Shown piece after piece: positions 16,401-23,596 of a stretch of DNA of 64,000 nt (positions within the stretch are counted from its first letter, which is position 1; each line of letters starts with the position of its first letter). The position numbers were made by a program, and so were the translations under genes. Origin of the DNA: RYN-230 sp963770535 (GTDB taxonomy: Bacteria; Actinomycetota; Actinomycetes; Streptosporangiales; Streptosporangiaceae); contig CAVYPZ010000003.1 of NCBI GenBank assembly GCA_963770535.1, forward strand, positions 1,550,001-1,614,000. The letters are read 5' to 3'. The notes below the pieces were generated by a model. The model ran no database searches, had not been told where the DNA came from, and worked only from the letters and a program-made list of their open reading frames with translations.

Positions 16401-18861
16401 CGCCCTGGTCAAGTTCAAGAAGCTGGTCGGCGGCGGCTCGATGCAGATTGTCAACCAGACGGTGCCGCGCGCCCTGGGGAACCTGGGCTACCAGCCGGAG
16501 CAGGCGGAGGCGATCGTCGAGTACATCGCCGAGCACGGCCATGTCGTCGATGCGCCCGGTCTCAGGCCAGAGCACTACGAGGTCTTCGACTGCGCCATGG
16601 GCGAGCGGTCTATTGGCCCTATGGGCCACGTGCGGATGATGGCTGCGGTACAGCCCGCGCTCTCCGGCGCCATCTCGAAGTGCGTGACCGGAGAGACGCT
16701 CGTTCCCTCGTCCGAAGGCCTCGTCCGGATGGCAAGCCTGCACCGGAACGAGGCGGAGGACACCTTCCGGCCGGAACATCTGGTTATCTCGTCTCTGGAC
16801 GGGGACCGGAAGACCGACGCCTTCTACTACGGCGGTGTCCGGCCGGTACGGCGGGTCGCTCTCCGGTCGGGACACTCTGTCACGGGAACGCTTCCGCACC
16901 GGCTGCTTGTTGCTGGCCACGGTACGGTGGAGTGGAAGACCCTGGCGGAGATCCAGCCGGGCGACCACGTCGCCATTCAGTATGGTGCCGAGCTCTGGGC
17001 TGCCACCCCGGCAAGCCTGCGCGACATCCGTATATCCAAGCCATACGGCAGCCGGAAGCCCGTGGTGCTCCCGGAGGAGATGACCGCCGAGCTTGCCTTT
17101 CTCCTCGGGACATATGCCGCTGAAGGGCACACGACTCGCAGCAACTGGACCATCACGATCACCAATTCGGTGCCGGAGGTCCTGGAGCAGGTCCGGGATG
17201 CCTGGCAGAACGTGTTCGGGCTGGCTGCCCGGATCACCGAGCAGCCGGGCAAGTGCCCGGGAGTGGTCGTTTCGTCCAAGTGCGTTGTGGAGTTCATGGC
17301 TGCACTCGGGTGCGGGTCCCGTTCCTCGGACAAGCGCATCCCCGATGCGGTGCTCCGCTCGCCCCGCGAGATGGTGCTGGCGTTCCTGCAGGGCCTCGCT
17401 CTCGATGCGTACGTGGTGACCGGGAACGCGGCTAAATGGGCAATCTGCCTCGATAGCGCGCCGTTGCTGGATGACCTGCAGGCGGTCATGACGAACCTCG
17501 GCGTCGTGCACAGCCGGATCGCCAAGTACAACAAGGAATACGACAAGAGCTACGACGAGGTGTCCGCCGCGGGCCTACAGGGACAGCTCATGTGCAGCCT
17601 TGTTCCCTTCCCCGAGCCTGACAAGGCAGAGCGGGCAGCGCGCTACCTGGCCCGGCGCTGCTCCGCCGGCACGTCAGACGTCGTGCCCGGGATAAGCGGC
17701 CGGGATCTGTACGACCTGATCCCAGCGGGAGTGCGTGGCAGCCTAACTGACCCCGGCTGGCGGGCCACGTTCGGATTCCTGCTCGATCCGCGCGCGCAGC
17801 ACGTTATCCGGAGGACGCTTGAGCGCGTGTCCACCCTGCCTGGAGTGAAGCTGCCCGCCTGGCTGCGCCAGATTATTGATGGCAACCTGCACTTCTCCCC
17901 AGTGGTCTCGGTGGCGGACCAGGGGGAGGCCGAAGTGTACGACCTCTCCGTTCCGGACAAACATGCGTTTGTCGCGAACGGGATCGTCAACCACAACACG
18001 GTCAACCTGCCTGAGTCGGCCACGGTCGAGGACATCGAGTCCATCTACACAGAAGGCTGGAAGCTCGGGCTCAAGGCCCTGGCCGTCTACCGGGACAACT
18101 GCAAGGTGGGCCAGCCGCTGTCCGACGCCCGGAAGAAGCCGGCCGCCGCGGCGGCCGAGCCCGCGGCCACGCCGCACGAGGTCCGGCCGGTGCGCAGGCG
18201 GCTGCCGAAGAACCGCACCGCGTCGGTGACCAGCTTCTCCGTGGCCGGCGCCGAAGGTTACATGACCGCGTCCAAGTACCCGGATGACGGCGTGGGCGAG
18301 CTCTTCCTGAAGCTCGGCAAGCAGGGGTCCACCCTGGCAGGCGTGATGGACGCGTTCTCGATGGCGATCTCCATCAGCCTCCAGTACGGGGTGCCGCTGG
18401 AGAAGTGGGTGGAGAAGTTCACCAACATGCGCTTCGAGCCGGCCGGGATCACCGACGACCCGGACATCCGGATCGCCAGCTCGGTCCTGGACTACGTGTT
18501 CCGCCGGCTCGCCCTGGATCACCTGCCCTACGAGACCCGCGCCGACATGGGCATCCTGTCCGCCAGCGAGCGGACCGCCCAGCTGGCCAGTGAAGACCCC
18601 ACGGCCCTGGCCGAAGAACAGGATCCTGGGGAGATGGCCCAGTCGGCGCCGGTCGAGCGGCCCCAGGGCCGCGCCGAGGAGCCGCCGGAACCGGCCGGGC
18701 CCGCCGCGCCGCACCAGCCGCACAGCTCCACCGAGCTGATCGAGGCGCAGCAGGGCCGTACCGCGGACGCCCCGCTGTGCCTGACCTGCGGCACCAAGAT
18801 GCGGCCGGCTGGCAGCTGCTACGTCTGTGAAGGCTGCGGCGCCACCAGCGGCTGCAGCTAG
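13414..18861 (+). CDS. nrdJ: Vitamin B12-dependent (class II) ribonucleotide reductase interrupted by two inteins
   Basis: A precursor of 1815 residues. Removing inteins of 430 and 439 residues leaves 946, the usual size of actinobacterial NrdJ, which reduces ribonucleotides with adenosylcobalamin. Extein marks include VWFNVGTNSPQQVSACFI, FKGGSGAGVNLS, the finger-loop NPCSEYVHLDNSSCNLAS, and the APTG-TIG and SGAISK-TVNLP loops, both of which are split by inteins. A C-terminal cysteine cluster (CLTCG, CYVCEGCG) is typical. ATG 13414 is chosen over 13360 because of GGAAGGGGGA just upstream and because family N-termini start near this point. No cobalamin riboswitch was recognised before it. A 12-bp stem terminator follows. 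Confidence 0.95.
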   Translation: MTETVSGSAPRGGKGSRKGLTIGRIHTRQGVHPYDEVTWERRDVVMTNWRDGTVNFEQRGVEFPDFWSVNAANIVTTKYFRGAVGTPEREWSLKQLVDRVVGKYVAAGRENGYFASPQDAEIFDHELTYALIHQIFAFNSPVWFNVGTNSPQQVSACFILAVDDTMDSILDWYKEEGLIFKGGSGAGVNLSRIRSSRELLSSGGTASGPVSFMRGADASAGTIKSGGATRRAAKMVVLDVDHPDVEEFIETKMREEEKVRVLRDAGFDMDLGGKDIASVQYQNANNSVRVSDEFMRAVERDGKFDLAARLTGETVETVDARALFRKMAQAAWACADPGIQYDGTINDWHTTPESGRITASNPCSEYVHLDNSSCNLASINLLKFLREDDTFAVEKFRQITELIITAMDISICFADFPTEKITETTRAYRQLGIGYANLGALLMATGHAYDSDGGRAIAAAITSLMTGTAYRRSAELAAVVGPYDGYERNATAHKRVMRKHAEASHRIKALGGMDEEILAAANKAWEKCVTLGEKNGYRNAQASLLAPTGCLTGDTLVTTDRGLVRLAELGDAYGDRWQDIDLVVSTDEGPRRATKFFVNGEEPTRAIRTEGGYAIQGTLTHRVKIVDAQSGAWEWKRLADIAPGDLLPLQMGGLPGGPRRVPLPVLDQAYYVGDRNLQVPGEVTADLAELAGYFMGDGSLHAKGIRLCVADSDLDVAERLGVLSKELFGLAPVVTQQQGYQEVMLQSVRLSRWWQAAGFAKTLPEADHAGKGWVPRVPSAILEAGDPGVYAAFLRGLFEADGTVADGVPSISTAHESFAAETRTLLLALGLATTTRRTTSGWGGDILQVRLRNVDHALNFDEMIGFIGERKSKLMVALEPDRSAKKDHVYLPGNGWMSLVPAGHAARGAVMQSLRKTGGVPRMLARRLFEETLDPRLGQALAYLFERVASNEDGGIQPTYDLSVPDNVTYVANGMVSHNTIGLMMDCDTTGVEPDLALVKFKKLVGGGSMQIVNQTVPRALGNLGYQPEQAEAIVEYIAEHGHVVDAPGLRPEHYEVFDCAMGERSIGPMGHVRMMAAVQPALSGAISKCVTGETLVPSSEGLVRMASLHRNEAEDTFRPEHLVISSLDGDRKTDAFYYGGVRPVRRVALRSGHSVTGTLPHRLLVAGHGTVEWKTLAEIQPGDHVAIQYGAELWAATPASLRDIRISKPYGSRKPVVLPEEMTAELAFLLGTYAAEGHTTRSNWTITITNSVPEVLEQVRDAWQNVFGLAARITEQPGKCPGVVVSSKCVVEFMAALGCGSRSSDKRIPDAVLRSPREMVLAFLQGLALDAYVVTGNAAKWAICLDSAPLLDDLQAVMTNLGVVHSRIAKYNKEYDKSYDEVSAAGLQGQLMCSLVPFPEPDKAERAARYLARRCSAGTSDVVPGISGRDLYDLIPAGVRGSLTDPGWRATFGFLLDPRAQHVIRRTLERVSTLPGVKLPAWLRQIIDGNLHFSPVVSVADQGEAEVYDLSVPDKHAFVANGIVNHNTVNLPESATVEDIESIYTEGWKLGLKALAVYRDNCKVGQPLSDARKKPAAAAAEPAATPHEVRPVRRRLPKNRTASVTSFSVAGAEGYMTASKYPDDGVGELFLKLGKQGSTLAGVMDAFSMAISISLQYGVPLEKWVEKFTNMRFEPAGITDDPDIRIASSVLDYVFRRLALDHLPYETRADMGILSASERTAQLASEDPTALAEEQDPGEMAQSAPVERPQGRAEEPPEPAGPAAPHQPHSSTELIEAQQGRTADAPLCLTCGTKMRPAGSCYVCEGCGATSGCS
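15061..16350 (+). mobile_element. Intein 1 of NrdJ, with intact-looking LAGLIDADG endonuclease
   Basis: 430 residues (precursor 550-979). Splicing blocks: Cys1 in CLTGDTLVTTDRG, block B GTLTHRVKI, and C-terminal YDLSVPDNVTYVANG ending VSHN, followed by Thr+1. The DOD homing endonuclease motifs LAGYFMGDGS and FLRGLFEADG both keep their acidic residues. It sits between APTG and TIGLMM, the conserved substrate-phosphate loop of the enzyme, so the host protein is inactive until splicing. Confidence 0.93.
16681..17997 (+). mobile_element. Intein 2 of NrdJ, endonuclease probably decayed
   Basis: 439 residues (precursor 1090-1528). Cys1 in CVTGETLVPSSEG, block B VTGTLPHRLLV, C-terminal YDLSVPDKHAFVANG ending VNHN, then Thr+1. 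The first DOD motif is LLGTYAAEG, with Glu, but the second reads FLQGLALDAY, without the DG pair, so homing activity may be lost. It splits SGAISK from TVNLPESATV. Its block F closely matches that of intein 1, suggesting common origin. Confidence 0.92.
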
Positions 18862-18926
18862 AACTGGGCGGCATTGCATCAGATGCCAAAAGGCGAGTGA
18901 GCTGGCTGGCTATGCAGAAGGTGCTG

Positions 18927-18958
18927 GGCTGGCCCGGGCGACCGGGCCCGGGCCAGCC
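18927..18958 (+). terminator. Terminator hairpin after nrdJ
   Basis: GGCTGGCCCGGG (18927-18938) pairs perfectly with CCCGGGCCAGCC (18947-18958) around an 8-nt loop, 65 bp after the nrdJ stop. No U-tract follows, as is usual in such genomes. Confidence 0.65.
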
Positions 18959-19099
18959 GAAGGCAAAGTTGTGTTGCCGGCCTGGGCAGGCCAGGCGCAG
19001 TCGCTGCACTGCACCAGGGAAGTCCTAGCCAGCGCCGGTGTCCTGCCGGCCCGCAACGAGCACCCAGAGCGCCTGGCACCCTGGCTGGAGCATCTGCTG

Positions 19100-19139
19100 A
19101 AGGACAGGCCAGGCGGCCACGCCCGGCTGGCCTGTCCTT
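19100..19139. terminator. 13-bp perfect inverted repeat, possible terminator
   Basis: AAGGACAGGCCAG (19100-19112) pairs with CTGGCCTGTCCTT (19127-19139) around a 14-nt loop. It lies in the non-coding stretch after nrdJ, before the hydrolase relic. Confidence 0.5.
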
Positions 19140-19203
19140 CGCGCACTGGTTCGTCCTGCGACGCGCCCGGCGGGCTGCTGCTCGCCGGGCCCACGGCCGG
19201 GGA

Positions 19204-19470
19204 TCAGCCGACTTCGCGTGGCTGGCTCGGCGGCGACGAGCGCCAGGTGCCCCGGCGGTGGGAAGCCGCCTCCCCGGCGGCTCACGCCTGGCAGATCCGC
19301 ACCCCGGTGCGGCTGGCGTACGCCGAGACGGGCGCACTCGCCTCGCAGGGGCGAGCCTGGCGGCGCGCGCTGAGCGCCGCGCGCTGAGCGCCGCAGGCGT
19401 CCCGAACGAGCTGATCCTGGTGCCCGGCGCGACCATGTCTTTGCTCCGGGCCGGCCCAGCACTGTCTTCG
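19204..19470 (+). pseudogene. Relic of an S9 peptidase / alpha-beta hydrolase C-terminal domain
   Basis: Two frames join into a sensible hydrolase tail. The first gives SRGWLGGDERQVPRRWEAAS and HAWQIRTPVRLAYAETGALA; the second gives AAGVPNELILVPGATMSLL. This matches the 'GGD..R.S....IRTPVLL.hGE......L..AGV..EL...PGA.H' pattern of prolyl-oligopeptidase-type (S9) hydrolases. A 14-bp tandem duplication (19365-19378 and 19379-19392) breaks the frame; deleting one copy restores it exactly. The His after PGA is missing, and no catalytic Ser or upstream domain is found, so this looks like a truncated remnant. Assignment is by pattern only. Confidence 0.45.
19365..19392 (+). repeat. 14-bp tandem duplication that breaks the hydrolase relic
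   Basis: Two exact copies of GCGCGCTGAGCGCC lie back to back. Fourteen bases shift the frame, and removing one copy joins RRALSA to AGVPNELIL in frame. Confidence 0.85.
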
Positions 19471-19921
19471 CCACGCCGTGACCAGCTGGTGGGAGCGCCA
19501 TCGCTGATGGCAGCCCGGGAAGCACCGGCAGCCTGGGAGGCACTGGCAGCCCGGGAGCCGCGCAGGCGGGCCGGGTGGCGTCCGGGCAGCCGGGAACATG
19601 CCACCCTCGGGCCAGGCCCGCCGTGAGCACATTACAGATCGGTGATTTGGCGGCCGTCCAGCGGGCAGTGCGGCCGTGAGGCAGGCACGCTTGGGACGGC
19701 GAGAGGGCGGCCTGGCGCCCCGTGCGACAGGCATGACACCTGCGCGGTGTGCGGTCTCCGCCAGCCTCCCGCCCGCAACCGCGGGCCGGTGAACCAGGCG
19801 GGCGTGACATCCGTTAGACGCATGGGCCTGTAGCCCGCAAATTTCCAGGAGTCCGGGGCACCGCATCCCGCCCCGGGCGCCCATGCCGCGCGGCCAGGGG
19901 GCCGGCCCGAGGAGGAATGCG
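19471..19921. other. Non-coding stretch upstream of the GvpL/F gene, with an 18-bp tandem repeat
   Basis: No supported gene. Three imperfect 18-bp units beginning GGCAGCC(C/T)GGGA run from 19509 to 19560. The rest shows no recognised motif apart from the GAGGAATGCG ribosome binding site next to the following gene. Confidence 0.4.
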
Positions 19922-20671
19922 ATGGCTGTGAAGGTGATCTCCGGCGGCGGCCTGGCCGCGCAGTCCCGCTGGCAACCGCTCCGGGTGACCGCTCCCGCTG
20001 GCCAGCAGGTGGTCTGGGTCTACGCCATCACCGACGAGCTGGGCCCGCGCCAGTTCGCTGGCCTCGCCGGGGTCGGCGGCGAGCGGGTGCGGGTCGTGGC
20101 CGAGGCCGGCCTGACGGCGGTCGTGGGGTCGGTCGAGGCCCGGGCCTTCGGCGAGGATGCCCTGGCCAGCCTGCTGGGCGGCCTGGACAGCATCGAGCGG
20201 GTCGGCCGCGCGCACCATCAGGTCATCGCCCGGGCCGCCGCAGGCGGCGGCCCTGTCCTGCCGCTCCGGCTGGCCACCGTCTACCCCGACGACGACACGG
20301 TCCGTGCCCTGCTGGCCAGGCGCCTCGGTGAGTTCGCCGGCCTGCTGGCCCGCTTCCGGGACACGGTGGAGTGGGGTGTGCAGGTTTACGCCCCGGTCGA
20401 TCAGCAGGATGGGGCCGTCACGCTTGCGGACACGATCGACTGGGTGCTCACGGACATCGCCGACGCGTCCCAGCGCCAGCCGGCCGAGGACCCGCGCTAC
20501 GCCCGGGGCCCGGAGCACATGGTCCTCAACGCCGCCTATCTCCTGCGGCGGGAGCGCGCCGCCGAGTTCGTGGCCGCCGCGCAGGCGCTGGCCGGGGGCC
20601 GGGCCGGGGTGCGGGCGGACGTGAACGGGCCCTGGCCACCGTACTCATTCGTGGACCAGCTCGACGCCTGA
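19922..20671 (+). CDS. GvpL/GvpF-family gas vesicle protein, orphan
   Basis: A 249-residue protein. VVWVYAITDELGPRQFAGLA, VAEAGLTAVVGSV, then ARAAAGGGPVLPLRLATVYP, VEWGVQVYAP and a C-terminal NGPWPPYSFV are the conserved blocks of the GvpL/GvpF family, structural or assembly accessory proteins of gas vesicles. ATG 19922 follows GAGGAATGCG. No gvpA, gvpN, gvpK or other partner is present in the window, so it is either an orphan or has a role outside vesicles. Neighbours are the hydrolase relic and a CbxX-type AAA gene, neither a normal gvp cluster member. Confidence 0.85.
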   Translation: MAVKVISGGGLAAQSRWQPLRVTAPAGQQVVWVYAITDELGPRQFAGLAGVGGERVRVVAEAGLTAVVGSVEARAFGEDALASLLGGLDSIERVGRAHHQVIARAAAGGGPVLPLRLATVYPDDDTVRALLARRLGEFAGLLARFRDTVEWGVQVYAPVDQQDGAVTLADTIDWVLTDIADASQRQPAEDPRYARGPEHMVLNAAYLLRRERAAEFVAAAQALAGGRAGVRADVNGPWPPYSFVDQLDA

Positions 20672-21023
20672 CCGGGAGCCAGGGGCGGTCGGCAGGCACC
20701 GGGACAGGAGCGCTCAGCGACGCGGTCGTTTCGCTGGGAGACTGGCCGGTCCGGCCTCGTGTCTTACTTAGCAGGTTCCTCGCAGCATGAACGACCAGGT
20801 CAGGAGCTTTCCCGTGTCTCTTGCGGGAGTGCCGTAAAGGCGTTACCCGCGAAGTGGCCATTACCCTGGCAAGGGCGGCGCGCGGCCGGAGCGCTGGCCC
20901 AGCAGGGCTACGGAGTGCGCCGGCGCGGCGGAGTCTGGCCTGGCCATTCTCTGCCGGTATCTGGTTGTGTGTCGCTGTAAGCGCGTGGTAAGCGCTATAC
21001 AAGGAACGGCACGAGGGAGCAAG
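20672..21023. other. Intergenic region, 350 bp, nothing firm seen
   Basis: Between the GvpL/F gene and the AAA ATPase gene. Short open frames have no support. A TATACA sequence at about 20995 could be a -10 box for the ATPase gene, but no matching -35 is visible. Confidence 0.3.
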
Positions 21024-23519
21024 ATGCGGCCGGTGGACAGATCCCTGCCTGGCAGGCGAATGGCCCAGGAAGGGCTGGCGCGGGTGCGCCAGGCTGCCCG
21101 CTCGGCCTCGCTGCCGGTGAAGATCTTGCTGGTCCTGGCCGCTGTGGTCATCGTCGTGCTGGCCCTGAGCCTGGGCGCCCGGTTCTGGGATCTGCTCGTG
21201 GTTGCCGCCCTGGTGTACGGTCCCGTCGCGATCTGGCGGGGCCACAGGTCGTGGCTGGCGTCGGTGTTCGTCGCCGGCTGGGGCCTGGTGGCGGTCCTGG
21301 CCATCGCGGCCGTGGCCGGCCGGCTCAGCTCCGGCATCGTGCCGTTGCTGCTGCTGCCGTGTGCGGCGGTGGCCGTCTCGCATCTGCGGGTGCTGTCCCG
21401 GCGTTACGTGCCCTGCCGGACGGTGGCCGTGACCCAGCTGTGGGCCCTGCCGCCGGGTCTGCTGGCCTGGTGGCTGGCGCCCGGCCGGCTGGTGATCAGT
21501 TACGCCATCACCTGGGTGCTCGGCCTGAGCGTGATCGCCTGGAGGATAGGCAAGTCGCAGCAGGAGGCCAGGGCGCTCAGCCGTCAGCAGGGCCGGTCCA
21601 GCGCGCTCGCCGCCCCTCGCCGGCCCGGCGGTCCCGCGACGGCGGCCCGGCCCGCGGGCCGGCCTCCGGCCGCGGCGGGCGCCCGGCAGCCCCGGGCCGC
21701 TGACGTGTCGCGGGTGGTGCAGACGGCCGAAGGGTCGGTACGCCCGGCCGACGGTGCGGTGGCCCGCGACCGGGCCGGCGGCGACCACCACCCACCGGAG
21801 ATCACGGTCGCGCAGGCCATGGCTGAGCTCGACAACATGATCGGCCTTTCCTCGGTCAAGGACCAGATCCGGCAGATCACCGCGTCCGTCGAGGCCGCGC
21901 GCCGCCGGGTGATGGCGGGCTACGGGGCGGAAAAGCCCATGCAGCACTTTGTCTTCCTGGGGCCGCCGGGCACCGGGAAGACCTCGGTCGCCCGGATCGT
22001 GGCAAAGATCTTTTACGCGTTCGGCTTGCTGGACACCCCGCTGGTGGTGGAGGCGCAGCGTGCTGACCTGGTGGGGGAGTACCTCGGCGCCACGGCGATC
22101 AAGACGAACGAGCTGGTGACCAGCGCGCTCGGCGGGGTCCTGTTCATCGACGAGGCGTACAGCCTGGTCAATGACAGTGAAGGGCAGGGCGACAGGTTCG
22201 GCCACGAGGCGATCCAGGCGCTGCTCAAGCGGGCCGAGGACGACCGGACCGAGCTCATCATCATCCTGGCCGGGTACGAGAAGCAGATGGAGGGATTCCT
22301 GGCCAGCAACCCGGGCCTTAACTCCCGCTTCGGGCTGCGGGTGAAGTTTCCCACCTACTCACCCGCTGAGCTGATGGCCCTGGCCGAGCTCTACCTGCAG
22401 CAGCGGGGGGAGATCCTCGAGCCCGACGCGCACCCCGCGCTGTGGCGGATGATGGAGGACGTGGGCCGCCGCAGGCTCGCCGACGAGCTCGGCAACGGGC
22501 GGTTCGTGCGCAGCCTGCTCGAGAAGGCGGGACGCGCCCGGGACGTCCGGATCATGACCGACGGTGCGGAGCCCTCGCCCGCCGAGCTGGTCACCCTGGA
22601 GGCGTCCGACCTGGAGCAGGCCGGGTCCGAGCTCACCGCCCGGTTCCGTGGCTACAGCCAGGCACCCACCCTGGAAAGCGCGCTCGCCGAGCTGGACGAG
22701 CTGGTCGGCCTGGAGCCGGTCAAGCGTCAGGTACACGAGATCGCAGCCCAGCTGAGGGTGGCCCGGCTGCGGGAACGGCAGGGGCTGTCCAGCCAGCCGC
22801 CGGTCCGGCATTTCGTGTTCACGGGCCCGCCCGGCACGGGCAAGACCACGGTGGCGAGGATCCTCGGCCGCATCTTCACCGCCCTGGGGCTGCTGGTCCG
22901 TCCGGAGGTGGTCGAGGCTCACCGGGCGGACCTGGTCGGGGAGCACCTGGGCTCCACGGCCATCAAGACCGGGAAGCTGATCGACTCGGCGCTCGGCGGG
23001 GTCTTGTTCATCGACGAGGCCTACTCGCTGTACAACGCGGGCTACTCGGGTGGTGACGCCTACGGCTCCGAGGCCGTGGCCACGCTGCTGAAGCGGGCCG
23101 AGGACGACCGTGAGCGGCTTGTCATCGTGCTGGCAGGCTATCCGGCGGACATGGACCGGTTCCTGCGCAGCAACCCCGGGCTCGCCTCCCGGTTCAGTGT
23201 GCGGATCGGGTTCCCCAGCTACTCACCCGACGAGCTCTGCAAGATCGCCGGCGTGATCGCGGAGCAGCACGGAGACATCTTCGAGCCCGACGCGCTGCCG
23301 GTCCTCGGCGAGATCTTCAGCGCGGCGGCCGCGCGCGGCCAGATCGACGAGCTGGGCAACGGCCGGTTCGCGCGCAGCCTGTTCGAGCGGGCCTGCGCGG
23401 CGCGGGACCTGCGGGTCGCGGATCTCGACGAGGACGCGAGCGCCGCCGACCTCACCACGGTGTCCGCGGCCGACCTGTACGGCGCATTCCGCGAGCTGGG
23501 TGGTCCCCGGCCGGGATGA
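21024..23519 (+). CDS. Membrane protein with two CbxX/SpoVK-type AAA+ ATPase domains
   Basis: 831 residues. The N-terminal 190 residues hold about six hydrophobic segments (for example KILLVLAAVVIVVLALSLG and IVPLLLLPCAAVAVS). A Pro/Ala-rich linker and two tandem AAA+ modules of the CbxX/CfxQ family follow. Walker A is GPPGTGKTS (about residue 312) and GPPGTGKTT (about 601); both modules have Walker B VLFIDEAYSL. Related double or single modules are found in rubisco activase CbbX, SpoVK and the EccA chaperones of type VII secretion, but EccA lacks the membrane part. ATG 21024 has GAGGGAG upstream; ATG 21060 is possible. The substrate is unknown, and no ESX or rubisco genes are nearby. Confidence 0.85.
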   Translation: MRPVDRSLPGRRMAQEGLARVRQAARSASLPVKILLVLAAVVIVVLALSLGARFWDLLVVAALVYGPVAIWRGHRSWLASVFVAGWGLVAVLAIAAVAGRLSSGIVPLLLLPCAAVAVSHLRVLSRRYVPCRTVAVTQLWALPPGLLAWWLAPGRLVISYAITWVLGLSVIAWRIGKSQQEARALSRQQGRSSALAAPRRPGGPATAARPAGRPPAAAGARQPRAADVSRVVQTAEGSVRPADGAVARDRAGGDHHPPEITVAQAMAELDNMIGLSSVKDQIRQITASVEAARRRVMAGYGAEKPMQHFVFLGPPGTGKTSVARIVAKIFYAFGLLDTPLVVEAQRADLVGEYLGATAIKTNELVTSALGGVLFIDEAYSLVNDSEGQGDRFGHEAIQALLKRAEDDRTELIIILAGYEKQMEGFLASNPGLNSRFGLRVKFPTYSPAELMALAELYLQQRGEILEPDAHPALWRMMEDVGRRRLADELGNGRFVRSLLEKAGRARDVRIMTDGAEPSPAELVTLEASDLEQAGSELTARFRGYSQAPTLESALAELDELVGLEPVKRQVHEIAAQLRVARLRERQGLSSQPPVRHFVFTGPPGTGKTTVARILGRIFTALGLLVRPEVVEAHRADLVGEHLGSTAIKTGKLIDSALGGVLFIDEAYSLYNAGYSGGDAYGSEAVATLLKRAEDDRERLVIVLAGYPADMDRFLRSNPGLASRFSVRIGFPSYSPDELCKIAGVIAEQHGDIFEPDALPVLGEIFSAAAARGQIDELGNGRFARSLFERACAARDLRVADLDEDASAADLTTVSAADLYGAFRELGGPRPG

Positions 23520-23594
23520 GCCCGGCCGCCGCGGCTCAGGCCACCCGGGCCCGCGCCTAGCCGCCCAGCCGGTCAGCCGGTCGGGCGGCCGGGC
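23520..23594. terminator. Inverted repeat between convergent genes
   Basis: GCCCGGCCGCC (23520-23530) can pair with GGCGGCCGGGC (23584-23594), 11 bp but with a long loop. The pair fills the gap between the AAA gene and the convergent unknown gene and may help termination. Confidence 0.35.
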
Positions 23595-23596
23595 TG

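Noticed and set aside
15061..17997. Insertion elements or introns in nrdJ
   Set aside because: The frame is continuous and the ends are Cys and His-Asn with Thr+1, which is intein structure; no RNA intron folds or transposase are present.
21024..23519. Type VII secretion EccA gene
   Set aside because: The AAA modules are related, but EccA has a TPR-like N-terminus and one AAA domain, and no EccB-E, EsxA/B or mycosin genes are in the window.
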